Positions 10,987 to 22,426 of a stretch of 64,000 nucleotides of DNA are shown piece after piece. The notes under the pieces were generated by a model. The model saw nothing but the letters and a program-made list of their open reading frames with translations, did no database searches and was not told the origin of the DNA. Position numbers and translations under genes: made by a program. Source of the stretch: Aurelia coerulea (Eukaryota; Cnidaria; Scyphozoa; Semaeostomeae; Ulmaridae); assembly GCA_039566865.1 (NCBI GenBank), contig CM076947.1, positions 18,043,501-18,107,500 on the forward strand. The letters are read 5' to 3'. How positions within the stretch are numbered: the stretch's first letter is position 1; each line of letters starts with the position of its first letter.

Positions 10987-12143
10987 TCTCTGGATTTCAG
11001 CGGGATTTTCTCTGTTTCACGATAGCCACTGCTACGTAACCGGGGTCCTTTTGCTGATTATGGTACGCAAATCACTTCCGTCGACTGAATATCATAATAA
11101 CATAGGTTTCAGGCTGATGGAAGTTCTCGAGAAATTCCAGGCTCTGCTAGGCATATTATACAACTATGTGACGTTGAAGAAAATTCATGTAAAGCACGAC
11201 TTCCACGAAAATGTTTTGTAGTTTTGTTTATTCTCACCTTGTAACTCCCTTGTACGAAGTACACTGTTTGTGCAAGTAAGTGCACTTAACTCTAAATTTC
11301 AAGGGACCCAGTAGTGCTCAATACTACTTGCTGAGGATGTACATATGAATTTAGGGGGGAGGGTGATTATTTGCAACAGGTCATCAACGGGTCAGCAACA
11401 GGTCAGCAACGGGTCAGCACTTGGAAGTATCACAAAACATATGGAATTCAACGCGTCAGCACGGGTCAGCACCCTTTTTTATAAAGTATATAGTATATAT
11501 TTTAGAAAAAAAGAGTGCTGACCCGTTCTTACCCGTTGAATTCCATATGTTTGGCTATAGGTCCAAGTGCTGACCCGTTGCTGACCCGTTGCTGACCCGT
11601 TGAATTTTAGTCGATAGCGTTCAAACAACGTTCATAAAGCTTCTCTTGGCTGAATCTATGAAATTCCTTGCCTATGAATATCTATTAAACACATTATTTT
11701 GATGAAAGGCCCGTTTCTTGATAGGCGCTACGAAAACGCCACTGGCGTAATGCTTCCTTATATAAGCGTCAGGACTCTCGTGAACCGTTTTCTATTGAAA
11801 AATGAGAGTGCCAAGAAATTTCATGTTCAAACAAAACATACATCCTATGACTAAAATTACAAATGTGAATAAATGAGGCAATTTTCTAGCACAACAGGCA
11901 TGTCATGACGCTGTTAACTTCCAAATCTTTCCTCAGGGCCGATATCATGTCCTTCTGACAATCAATTGAAATACATCAATTGGGCTATGAATAAAATAAA
12001 CAGCTTAAAATAAAAGTATGTAATGGTAATTAATTTTCTCAACTATTCTTTCTTGAGCTGACATAGCCTTGTCTCTTAGTAGGTTGTCTTACAATGACAC
12101 ATTCATGCCTTGCTTGGGAGATAACAAGCATCCGCGATAGAGA
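10987..12143 (+). repeat. ~1.15-kb array unit, intact copy
   Basis: The cleanest plus-oriented unit: TCTCTGGATTTCAGCGGG to CATCCGCGATAGAGA. It contains a long palindrome (11372-11603) and three CTGACCCGTTG repeats. No ORF of note, no tRNA or 5S-like sequence, and no recognisable histone or snRNA. Confidence 0.85.
11372..11603. repeat. Palindrome inside the array unit (representative)
   Basis: Two ~105-bp arms, rich in ACGGGTCAGCA and its complement and sharing CATATGGAATTCAACG/CGTTGAATTCCATATG, face each other across an AT-rich centre (TATAAAGTATATAGTATATA). The same hairpin exists in every unit of both arrays. It could extrude as a cruciform or give a double-stranded transcript. Confidence 0.85.
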
Positions 12144-12395
12144 CAATCCTGGACAAAAGGTTATGAGACTCTATCGTTTTTCACTGTGGAATCGCATTTT
12201 CAATAATAAAATGGACTTTATATTTGCAAACCCCCTCCCCCCGTATCAATGTTGTTCAACAATGATTTCTGAATGCATGTTTGTGACAGTCGACGTGCTC
12301 CAACCTCAAACAACATTGATTAGGGGGGAGGGGGCACTTTGAGCTTGGGAAAGCGTCCAATCGTTCGGCCGTCTCATAACTTTTGTCCAGGAGTG
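12144..12395 (+). mobile_element. Tc1/mariner-like MITE, copy 3 (right cap of array 1)
   Basis: Same element. Its right end GGAGTG is followed by TA (12396-12397) and then by unique sequence, so it closes array 1 in the way copy 1 opens it. Confidence 0.8.
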
Positions 12396-12459
12396 TAGAC
12401 TGATGGCAAGTTCGTAGTTATTGCTATTGATAGGCTGATGGACGCGATAACTACCACTC

Positions 12460-12879
12460 ATGGACTTTCACATTAAAAATTGGGACGAAATTGTTTCCAT
12501 TGACGTCACCTCCGATATGGAAACCATGGCAACGCTGTACGAGAAGGCGAGTAATGGCGGTGGGCCTAAATTGTCAGCTCAATCATCAGATAATAGAACG
12601 CCTCAAAATTCAAGTTTTGAGTGACGTTAGCAATGAACAAAAGCCACAAGTATTCGCATGAATGTTTCTTTAATCTAAGAATTAACAAACCTTTCACTTT
12701 CAACAAGAATTTCCTCATTTTGAAGGCAATCTTCATCTAGCAATAGTGCACGCCAACACGCCACAGCTCCTGAAATATTCCAACTACCGAAAAGAGGTCA
12801 TAAACCTTGTTTCAAAGGGAATAGAAAATCTGTGCGCCCATTGTTTATTTTCGTCCCACCCTTTGATGTGAAAGTCCAT
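12460..12879. mobile_element. TIR element, ~420 bp
   Basis: ATGGACTTTCACATTA at the left mirrors TGATGTGAAAGTCCAT at the right, extending to ~31 bp with five mismatches (including GGGACGAAA/TTTCGTCCC). No convincing target duplication abuts it, although GCGATAACT occurs at 12444-12452 and 12945-12953. No transposase frame. Class unknown. Confidence 0.6.
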
Positions 12880-13023
12880 AAGTCCCAGTTTGAGCAAAAA
12901 TATATATTGTTGTTGTTGTTGTCATTGCTGTTGCTGTTGTTGTTGCGATAACTGGGACTATTTCGTGAGTTTAATGCCTAGCCAAACACACCAAGCAGCA
13001 AGCAGAAAGTACACCCTTCTCAA

Positions 13024-13239
13024 AATGGCTACGGGTCAAGAAGGAGACTTAATTGAGCGTTTGACAAGTTTGGTAGAAGTTGCAAGGACTGCATTATCTT
13101 CAGATGCTGGAACAGGCGAAACAACTAATGGTGGTAGCCAGTCAGCCGGAGAAACCACTTTGGCTAAACTAGCTAACTTTGACTCTTGTATACAAGAGAC
13201 AAAAAATATAGCCAACCTTCCCTGCCAGTACCCACAGTA
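13024..13239 (+). CDS. Hypothetical small ORF (71 codons)
   Basis: ATG in a good context (AAAATGG) opens MATGQEGDLIERLTSLVEVA, continues through a Gly/Thr/Ser-rich stretch (DAGTGETTNGGSQSAGETT) and LAKLANFDSCIQETKNIANL, and stops with TAG at 13237. A poly-Cys run upstream in the same frame comes from a GTT/GCT microsatellite and is not part of the gene. It may be a first exon or the end of an old gene. The 55-bp minisatellite starts right after the stop and shares the phrase TTAGCTAAC with the ORF's 3' part. I do not recognise a family. Confidence 0.3.
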
Positions 13240-13242
13240 GGG

Positions 13243-13990
13243 CAGACAGTGTTAGCTAACACGTTCGATAATTTTCCCCACAGCACATGCAGTATGACAG
13301 ACAAACTTAGCTAACACGTTCGCTAATTTTCGCCACAGCAAATGCAGTATGACAGACAAACTTAGCTAACACGTTCGCTAATTTTCCCCACAGCACATGC
13401 AGTATGACAGACAAACTTAGCTAACACGTTCGCTAATTTTCCCTACAGCACATGCAGTATGACAGACAAACTTAGCTAACACGTTCGCTAATTTTCCCCA
13501 CAGCACATGCAGTATGACAGACAAACTTAGCTAACACGTTCGCTAATTATCGCCACAGCAAATGCAGTATGACAGACAAACTTAGCTAACACGTTCGATA
13601 ATTATCGCCACAGCAAATGCAGTATGACAGACAAACTTAGCTAACACGTTCGATAATTTTCCCCACAGCACATGCAGGATGACAGACAAACTTAGCTAAC
13701 ACGTTCGCTAATTTTCCCCACAGCATATGCAGTATGACAGACAAACTTAGCTAACACGTTCGCTAATTTTCCCCACAGCACATGCAGTATGACAGACAAA
13801 CTTAGCTAACACGTTCGATAATTTTCCCTATAACACATGCAGTATGACAGACAAACTTAGCTAACACATTCGCTAATTTTCCCCACAGCACATGCAGTAT
13901 GACAGACAAACTTAGCTAACACGTTCACTAATTTTCCCCACAGCACATGCAGTATGACAGACAAACTTAGCTAACACGTTCGCTAATTTT
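13243..13990. repeat. 55-bp minisatellite, ~13.5 copies
   Basis: Head-to-tail copies of a 55-bp unit, here starting CTTAGCTAACACGTTCGCTA. The copies differ by a few point changes (TTTTCCCCACAGCAC versus TTATCGCCACAGCAA). Each carries a pyrimidine tract ending in CACAG, which looks like a 3' splice site. Confidence 0.95.
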
Positions 13991-14272
13991 AATTATTCTC
14001 ATGCCTGTGACCGAAGCAGTGAATTCAAGACAAAATAGAGCTTCCAGTATCTAATGCTCATATGTATGGTCAACAAAACATACAGACTAAATCCTTCCTT
14101 GGTCGTGCCCAGATCATTTGGAATGTAAAGTTCTAGGCTTACATCAAGATTTTTTTATGGTGTATTTCAAATACGAAATGACTGTAATTTTTGAAGAAAG
14201 ACGGAACTAACCGATTCTGTTTATTCTTTAATGTGAAATAAAATTTATCTTATCTGAAATATGAATTAACTA

Positions 14273-14524
14273 CACTCCTGGACAAAAGTCATGAGACGAC
14301 AGAACGATTGGACGCTTTCCCAAGCTCAAAGTGCCCCCTCCCCCCTAATCAATGTTGTTTGAGGTTGGAGCACGTCGACTGTCACAAACATGCATTCAGA
14401 AATCATTGTTGAACAACATTGATACGGGGGGAGGGGGTTTGCAAATATAAAGTCCATTTTATTATTGAAAATGCGATTCCACAGTGAAAAACGATAGAGT
14501 CTCATAACCTTTTGTCCAGGATTG
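14273..14524 (-). mobile_element. Tc1/mariner-like MITE, copy 4 (left cap of array 2)
   Basis: Minus-oriented copy. The outer end CACTCCTGGACAAAAG is preceded by TA (14271-14272) and the inner end runs straight into the first minus-oriented unit of array 2. Confidence 0.8.
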
Positions 14525-17500
14525 TCTCTATCGCGGATGCTTGTTATCTCCCCAAGCAAGGCATGAATGTGTCATTGTAAGACAACTTACTAAGAGACAA
14601 GGCTATGTCAGCTGAAGAAAGAACAGTTGAGAAAATTAATTACAATACATACTTTTATTTTAAGCTGTTTATTTTATTCATAGCCCAATTGATGTATTTC
14701 AATTGATTGTCAGAAGGACATGATATCGGCCCTGAGGAAAGATTTGGAAGTTAACAGCGTCATGACATGCCTGTTGTGCTAGAAAATTGCCTCATTTATT
14801 CACATTTGTAATTTTAGTCATAGGATGCATGTTTTTTTTGAACATGAAATTTCTTGGCACTCTCATTTTTCAATAGAAAACGGTTCACGAGAGTCCTGAC
14901 GCTTATATAAGCATTACGCCAGTGGCGTTTTCGTAGCGCCTATCAAGAAACGGGCCTTTCATCAAAATAATGTGTTTAATAGATTTTCATTGGCAAGGAA
15001 TTTCATAGATTCAGCCAAGAGAAGCTTTATGAACGTTGTTTGAACGCTATCGACTAAAATTCAACGGGTCAGCAACGGGTCAGCACTTGGACCTATAGCC
15101 AAACATATGGAATTCAACGGGTAAGCACGGGTCAGCACTCTTTTTTTATAAAATATATACTATATACTTTATAAAAACGGGTGCTGACCCGTGCTGACCC
15201 GTTGAATTCCATATGTTTTGTGATACTTCCAAGTGCTGACCCGTTGCTGACCTGTTGCTGACCCGTTGATGACCTGTTGCAAATAATCACCCTCCCCCCT
15301 AAATTCATATGTACATCCTCAGCAAGTAGTATTGAGCACTATTAGGTCCCTTGAAATTTAGAGTTAAGTGCACTTACTTGCACAAACAGTGTACTTCGTA
15401 CAAGGGAGTTACAAGGTGAGAATAAACAAAACTACAAAACATTTTCGTGGAAGTCGTGCTTTACATGAATTTTCTTCAACGTCACATAGTTGTATAATAT
15501 GCCTAGCAGAGCCTGGAATTTCTCGAGAACTTCCATCAGCCTGAAACCTATGTTATTATGATATTCAGTCGACGGAAGTGATTTGCGTACCATAATCAGC
15601 AAAAGGACCCCGGTTACGTAGCAGTGGCTATCGTGAAACAGAGAAAATCCCGCTGAAATCCAGATATCTCTGTCGCGGATGCTTGTTATCTCCCAAGCAA
15701 GGCATGAATGTGTCATTGTAAGACAACCTACTAAGAGACAAGGCTATGTCAGCTGAAGAAAGAACAGTTGAGAAAATTAATTACCATACATACTTTTATT
15801 TTAAGCTGTTTATTTTATTCATAGCCCAATTGATGTATTTCAATTGATTGTCAGCAGGACATGATATCGGCCCTGAGGAAGGATTTGGAAGTTAACAGCG
15901 TCATGACATGCCTGTTGTGCTAGAAAATTGCCTCATTTATTCACATTTGTAATTTTAGTCATAGGATGTATGTTTTTTTTGAACATGAAATTTCTTGGCA
16001 CTCTCATTTTTCAATAGAAAACGGTTCACGAGAGTCCTGACGCTTATATAAGGAAGCATTACGCCAGTGGCTTTTTCGTAGCGCCTATCAAGAAACGGGC
16101 CTTTCATCAAAATAATGTGTTTAATAGATATTCATAGGCAAGGAATTTCAAAGATTCAGCAAAGAGAAGCTTTATGAACGTTGTTTGAACGCTATCGACT
16201 AAAATTCAACCGGTCAGCAACGGGTCAGCAACGGGTCAGCACTTGGACCTATAGCCAAACATATGGAATTCAACGAGTAAGCACGGGTCATCACTCTTTT
16301 TTATAAAACATATACTATATACTTTATAGAAAAGGGCGCTGACCCGTGCTGACCCATTGAATTCCATATGTTTTGTGATACTTCCAAGTGCTGACCCGTT
16401 GCTGACCTGTTGCTGAGCCGTTGATGACCCGTTGCAAATAATCACCCTCCCCCCTAAATTCATATGTACATCCTCAGCAAGTAGTATTGAGCACTACTGG
16501 GTCCCTTGAAATTTAGAGTTAAGTGCACTTACTTGCACAAACAGTGTACTTCGTACAAGGGAGTTACAAGGTGAGAATAAACAAAACTACAAAACATTTT
16601 CGTGGAAGTCGTGCTTTAGATGAATTTTCTTCAACGTCACATAGTCGTATAATATGCCTAGCAGAGCCTGGAATTTCTCGAGAACTTCCATCAGCCTGAA
16701 ACCTATGTTATTATGATATTCAGTCGACGGAAGCGATTTGCGTACCATAATCAGCAAAAGGACCCCGGTTACGTGGCAGTGGCTATCGTGAAACAGAGAA
16801 AATCCCGCTGAAATCCAGAGATGTCTCTATCGCAGATGCTTGTTATCTCCCAAGCAAGGCATGAATGTGTCATTGTAAGACAACCTACTAAGAGACAAGG
16901 CTATGTCAGCTCAAGAAAGAATAGTCGAGAAAATTAATTACCAAACATACTTTTATTTTAAGCTGTTTATTTTATTCATAGCCCAATTGATGTATTTCAA
17001 TTGATTGTCAGAAGGACATGATATCGGCCCTGAGAAAAGATTTGGAAGTTAACAGCGTCATGACATGCCTGTTGTGCTAGAAAATTGCCTCATTTATTCA
17101 CATTTGTAATTCTAGTCATAGGATGTATGTTTTGTTTGAATATGAAATTTCTTGGCACTCTCATTTTTCAATAGAAAACGGTTCACGAGAGTCCTGGCGC
17201 TTATATAAGGAAGCATTACGCCAGTGGCGTTTTCGTAGCGCCTATCAAGAAACGGGCCTTTCATCAAAATAATTTATTTAATAGATATTCATAGGCAAGG
17301 AATTTCAAAGATTCAGCCAAGAGAAGCTTTATGAGCGCTGTTTGAACGCTATCGACTAAAATTCAACGGGTCAGCAACGGGTAAACGGGTATATACAGCA
17401 ACGGGTATAAAACAAAATCAGGAAACGCCCCTAGCTTTATGAATGAGATTTTCATAGAAAAAGTGCCTTCGTATGAGCTGAGGGATGGCGGAAACACATG

Positions 17501-20500
17501 TTTACCAAAAGTTAAAACAATGAGGTTTGGAACAGAAACTGTGCGGTTCCTCGGGCAGAAGCTCTGGAGGACACTACCTGCCGACATAAAGGAATTTGAA
17601 TCTCTTTCAATGTTTAAAAGAAGAATTAAAACGTACACGGTTAGCTGTGACTGCAGACTATGCAAGCGTTATGTAGAAAACTTAGGGTATGTTTAATTTC
17701 TTTTTGTATTTTTTGTTTTTAATTGTAGTTGGGCTAAATTAGCACCTTTGTGCTATTGTATATTGTAAATAGCCAACGTTAAATAATTTGAATAAAAAAA
17801 AAAAAAAAAAACGGGTCAGCACTTGAAACTATAGCCAAACATATGGAATTCAACGGGTAAGCATGGGTCAGCACTCTTTTTTTATAAAATATATACTAAA
17901 TACTTTATAAAAAAGGGTGCTGGCCCGTGCTGACCCGTTGAATTCCATATGTTTTGTGATACTTCCAAGTGCTGACCCGTTGCTGACCTGTTGCTGAGCC
18001 GTTGATGACCCGTTGCAAATAATCACCCTCCCCCTTAAATTCATATGTACATCCTCAGCAAGTAGTATTGAGCACTACTGGGTCCCTTGAAATTTAAAGT
18101 TAAGTGCACTTACTTGCACTAACAGTGTACTTCGTACAAGGGAGTTTCAAGGTGAGAATAAACAAAACTGCAAAACATTTTCGTGGAAGTCGTGGTTTAC
18201 ATGAATTTTCTTCAACGTCACATAGTTGTATAATATGCCTAGCAGAGCCTGGAATTTCTCGAGAACTTCCATCAGCCTGAAACCTATGTTATTATGATAT
18301 TCAGTCGACGGAAGCGATTTGCGTACCATAATCAGCAAAAGGACCCCAGTTACGTAGCAGTGGCTATCGTGAAACAGAGAAAATCCCGCTGAAATCCAGA
18401 GATGTCTCTATCGCGGATGCTTGTTATCTCCCAAGCAAGGCATGAATGTGTCATTGTAAGACAACCTACTAAGAGACAAGGCTATGTCAGCTCAAGAACG
18501 AATAGTCGAGAAAATTAATTACCAAACATACTTTTATTTTAAGCTGTTTATTTTATTCATAGCCCAATTGATGTATTTCAATTGATTGTCAGAAGGACAT
18601 GATATCGGCCCTGAGGAAAGATTTGGAAGTTAACAGCGTCATGACATGCCTGTTGTGCTAGAAAATTGCCTCATTTATTCACATTTGTAATTTTAGTCAT
18701 AGGATGTATGTTTTGTTTGAACATGAAATTTCTTGGCACTCTCATTTTTCAATAGAAAACGGTTCACGAGAGTCCTGACGCTTATATAAGGAAGCATTAC
18801 GCCAGTGGCGTTTTCGTAGCGCCTATCAAGAAACGGGCCTTTCATCAAAATAATGTGTTTAATAGATTTTCATTGGCAAGGAATTTCATAGATTCAGCCA
18901 AGAGAAGCTTTATGAACGTTGTTTGAACGCTATCGACTAAAATTCAACGGGTCAGCAACGGGTCAGCAACGGGTCAGCACTTGGACCTATAGCCAAACAT
19001 ATGGAATTCAACGGGTAAGAACGGGTCAGCACTCTTTTTTTCTAAAATATATACTATATACTTTATAAAAAAGGGTGCTGACCCGTGCTGACCCATTGAA
19101 TTCCATATGTTTTGTGATACTTCCAAGTGCTGACCCGTTGCTGACCCGTTGATGACCTGTTGCAAATAATCACCCTCCCCCCTAAATTCATATGTACATC
19201 CTCAGCAAGTAGTATTGAGCACTACTGGGTCCCTTGAAATTTAGAGTTAAGTGCACTTACTTGCACTAACAGTGTACTTCGTACAAGGGAGTTACAAGGT
19301 GAGAATAAACAAAACTACAAAACATTTTCGTGGAAGTCGTGCTTTACATGAATTTTCTTCAACGTCACATTGTTGTATAATATGCCTAGCAGAGCCTGGA
19401 ATTTCTCGACAACTTCCATCAACCTGAAACCTATGTTATTATGATATTCAGTCGACGGAAGCGATTTGCGTACCATAATCAGCAAAAGGACCCCAGTTAC
19501 GTAGCAGTGGCTATCGTGAAACAGAGAAAATCCCGCTGAAATCCAGAGATGTCTCTATCGCGGATGCTTGTTATCTCCCAAGCAAGGCATGAATGTGTCA
19601 TTGTAAGACAACCTACTAAGAGACAAGGCTATGTCAGCTCAAGAAAGAATAGTCGAGAAAATTAATTACCAAACATACTTTTATTTTAAGCTGTTTATTT
19701 TATTCATAGCCCAATTGATGTATTTCAATTGATTGTCAGAAGGACATGATATCGGCCCTGAGGAAAGATTTGGAAGTTAACAGCGTCATGACATGCCTGT
19801 TGTGCTAGAAAATTGCCTCATTTATTCACATTTGTAATTTTAGTCATAGGATGTATGTTTTGTTTGAATATGAAATTTCTTGGCACTCTCATTTTTCAAT
19901 AGAAAATGGTTCACGAGAGTCCTGACGCTTATATAAGGAAGCATTACGCCAGTGGCGTTTTCGTAGCGCCTATCAAGAAACGGGCCTTTCATCAAAATAA
20001 TGTATTTAATAGATATTCATAGGCAAGGAATTTCATAGATTCAGCAAAGAGAAGCTTTATGAACGTTGTTTGAACGCTATCGACTAAAATTCAACGGGTC
20101 AGCAACGGGTCAGCAACGGGTCAGCAACGGGTCAGCACTTGGACCTATAGCCAAACATATGGAATTCAACGGGTAAGCACGGGTCAGCACTCTTTTTTTA
20201 TTAAATATATGCTATACACTTTATAAAAAAGGGTGCTGGCCCGTGCTGACCCGTTGAATTCCATATGTATTGTGATACTTCCAAGTGCTGACCCGTTGCT
20301 GACCTGTTGCTGACCCGTTGATGACCTGTTGCAAATAATCACCCTCCACCCTAAATTCATATGTACATCCTCAGCAAGTAGTATTGAGCACTACTGGGTC
20401 CCTTGAAATATAGAGTTAAGTGCACTTACTTGCACTAACAGTGTACTTCGTACAAGGGAGTTACAAGGTGAGAATAAACAAAACTACAAAACATTTTCGT

Positions 20501-20588
20501 GGAAGTCGTGCTTTACATGAATTTTCTTCAACGTCACATAGTTGTATAATATGCCTAGCAGAGCCTGGAATTTCTCGACAACTTCCAT
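14525..20588 (-). repeat. Array 2: five minus-oriented ~1.15-kb units
   Basis: Units of the array-1 type in inverse orientation, with boundaries at about 15666, 16818, 18399 and 19548. The first, second and fourth units are 1141-1152 bp. The third is lengthened by a LINE insertion (17406-17810). The fifth is cut at 20588, where sequence becomes unrelated. The CTGACCCGTTG motif count varies by unit (two, three, disrupted, three, four). Boundaries are direct joins (CCAGAGATGTCTCTATCGC) without an intervening MITE. Confidence 0.85.
17406..17810 (+). pseudogene. 5'-truncated LINE with poly(A) in array 2
   Basis: Starts in-frame in the last part of a LINE ORF2 (YKTKSGNAPSFMNEIF), runs through RFLGQKLWRTLPADIKEF and a C-terminal Cys cluster (CDCRLCKRYVENLGYV), and stops at 17694. 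A ~95-bp 3'UTR and an A-run of about 18 follow. ACGGG lies on both sides (17401-17405 and 17811-17815), consistent with a short target duplication in repeat DNA. Sequence and layout match the C-terminus of the LINE at 42657-45979, so they are one family or close relatives. The insertion is younger than the array unit it splits. Confidence 0.85.
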
Positions 20589-21135
20589 CAGACTCAGAGT
20601 TGCAAGATATTTTGGAAACAGATTTAATGGAAGATGTACTTGTTGCTATTGGATACAGAGGGATTGCACACAAGGAGAAACTGGTTTCAAGAAAACAAAT
20701 TATCCAGTGAGGAGAATTTTAGATTGTGCAGATTAGCCAAAAATTATCCAGCAAGAAAAATACCATGTGATATGCAGCAGGTACAGCATGCTATAAAATG
20801 AACTGGATATACAATACAGTGTAACTTTCTTGAGTGGTCCTCAAGACATATAAAAATTCATGAAACCCCACAACTCCAGTGTGAAGCATTTACTCAGATT
20901 TTAGCTATGCATCACAAAAAATATTTATATATTGTAGCTGTGAGGATACTTGCACACTCCTGGACAAATGATGCAGACTGCTTACAATATTCTTCAGAGT
21001 GTAGATTCCTACATTTGCATTAAATGTTGCAGTGTTTGATGGTTCATAAGGTGCTAGGTAGAAAAATAAAGCACATTGGGGTCTTGGGTGTCCTTATGCT
21101 TATTGGGTGTTATGTAGAATTTAACCATATATAAG
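20589..21135. other. Unassigned sequence after array 2, one exon-like segment
   Basis: Directly after the array break, about 39 codons are open (DSELQDILETDLMEDVLVAI then GYRGIAHKEKLVSRKQII). They end at a donor-like CCA|GTGAGG near 20708. They read like an exon but match nothing I know, and they are fused in frame to array sequence by chance. A lone 14-base match to the MITE end (CACTCCTGGACAAA) lies near 20954. Otherwise nothing. Confidence 0.3.
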
Positions 21136-21646
21136 TTTTCCATCCTCGTCTGTTAGTAAAGTGAAGGGGAGTGAAGCAAAGAAATCGAGTTTTTAAAACA
21201 TAAACAGAACTATAGATATCAACAACTAGGTGAAGAGATTATGATACTTCTACAGTCTAACTATTACGTTTCTACGGTCATCTGAAAAGGAAAAATAGAT
21301 TAGTTTAAGTGGGGGTTAGGAAGTGCAACTGCGGCAGTCAGAGAGACCTTGCTCGACGCACCTTTTTTGAAAGTTGGTACTTTCCTCGCCTGGGTAATCA
21401 TAAACTATGGTCTGCTACTTCACAATGTAATCACAGACAGTTTACTACTTTCCCTTTTGAGGTAATCCCAACGCCTCGTTCTCTGAGGGTAATCATAAGC
21501 CACAAGCAGGTACTTTCCCCGTCGGGTAATCCCTGCGACCTACTACTTTCCCTCTCGAGGTAGTATCATATTTTTGTTGAGGTCTATCGAGCAGGCCTTT
21601 TGAATTTAAATTTGGAGCCGATGGAGAAGGTTATTCAAATCCTTCC
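21136..21646. repeat. 511-bp direct repeat, copy 1
   Basis: Same sequence as 23363-23873 with about nine substitutions and no net indel. Inside it, five to six short pieces pair a TACTTTCC-type half with a GGGTAATC-type half every ~35-45 bp (about 21374-21570), giving a row of potential small stem-loops. It has no TG...CA ends, so an LTR is unlikely. Confidence 0.9.
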
Positions 21647-21822
21647 AGCTGCAATGGTTGGATAACCGCCGCAGTTGAACTTCAATTTGAAACAAATAAC
21701 GATTTTCTTTGCTTCTTCCAACCTTTGAAATATTAGACTTGCATTTCGTACTTAGATCGATACATCATGGGTACATCCTACCTGAATTGGTTGCTGTATT
21801 TTAAAACGGGGAGGGCGGGTGG

Positions 21823-22426
21823 GGATTTTTTCTTCTGAAAGATTTTCATCCGTTTCCTGACTTAAAATTTGAGATGAATGGGCGAAGGAGGCGTATTGCC
21901 AATTTATAGATTGATGTGTTACAAACTTTGCTGTCCTGCGATTGGTTTATGTTAACTCTGATGGGAAAAGTGGAAACCACTGTTTCTGTCGGTTTGAATC
22001 TGTTATAAAATTGTTGGCATCCGGTGATTGGTTTATCCAGGATCCATGTGACGCGTGTTTCTAAGCTTGCTCTGATGGGGGATCTTGACATAGCGCAATC
22101 ACACGTTCACGAGGAGAAGGTGCTTGCCGCTCTCTTTGGTAACGAATTTCTCTTCCTGAGCTGCTAAGTGTTTTACCCAAGAGGGTGTTTTTCGACTGAT
22201 TAGAGGGGCCCCGCAACACTCAAGCAAAGCTGGCAACGGCCGCCTACCTAATTACTTTAATCCTCTATTCCCCTCTATTACACTAATGTGTGAAGTGAGC
22301 CGATGTTTTACTCGTCGTGACCTACATCAGGCTTTCCAGAAATCTCATAGGCGACCAAAGGCGAGATGATATTTTGCTTTTTCTTTAGACACTGATCCGC
22401 GCTAAAGTCCATGTAAAAACTCCTTA
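21823..22426. repeat. 672-bp duplicated segment, copy 1 (left part)
   Basis: Together with 23291-23358 this equals 26329-27000. The two copies differ at about three bases with no indel, apart from the element inserted at 22427. It holds two GATTGGTTTAT motifs (inverse CCAAT-like) and an 81-codon minus frame present in both copies, whose conservation is not informative at this identity. Confidence 0.9.

Larger units (their letters stand above)
4834..12395 (+). repeat. Array 1: tandem ~1.15-kb units capped by MITEs
   Basis: Plus-oriented array made of a ~1.15-kb unit (one intact copy at 10987-12143) and three same-oriented copies of a ~250-bp MITE (4834, 10736, 12144). Both outer edges are MITE ends next to TA (4832-4833 and 12396-12397), so the block looks like a single TA-flanked, 7.56-kb composite. 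Later insertions interrupt it at 6032-6144, 6177-9434 and 10144-10564. Each can be recognised because intact unit copies in array 2 show the uninterrupted sequence. Confidence 0.85.

Noticed and set aside
12890..13023. Poly-cysteine N-terminus upstream of the small ORF
   Set aside because: It comes from a GTT/GCT microsatellite and starts at a non-ATG codon. The ATG at 13024 is the sensible start.
13243..13990. CRISPR-like direct repeats
   Set aside because: Units are contiguous 55-bp copies without unique spacers, in an animal-type genome. It is a minisatellite.
14326..14559. Recurrent 77-90-codon frames across the cap MITE (also at 10661, 12094)
   Set aside because: They follow the MITE sequence in each copy, lack motifs and run into array DNA.
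21846..22091. 81-codon minus frame, repeated at 26352-26597
   Set aside because: Both copies are ~99% identical at the DNA level, so an open frame in both is not evidence of selection. No motif.
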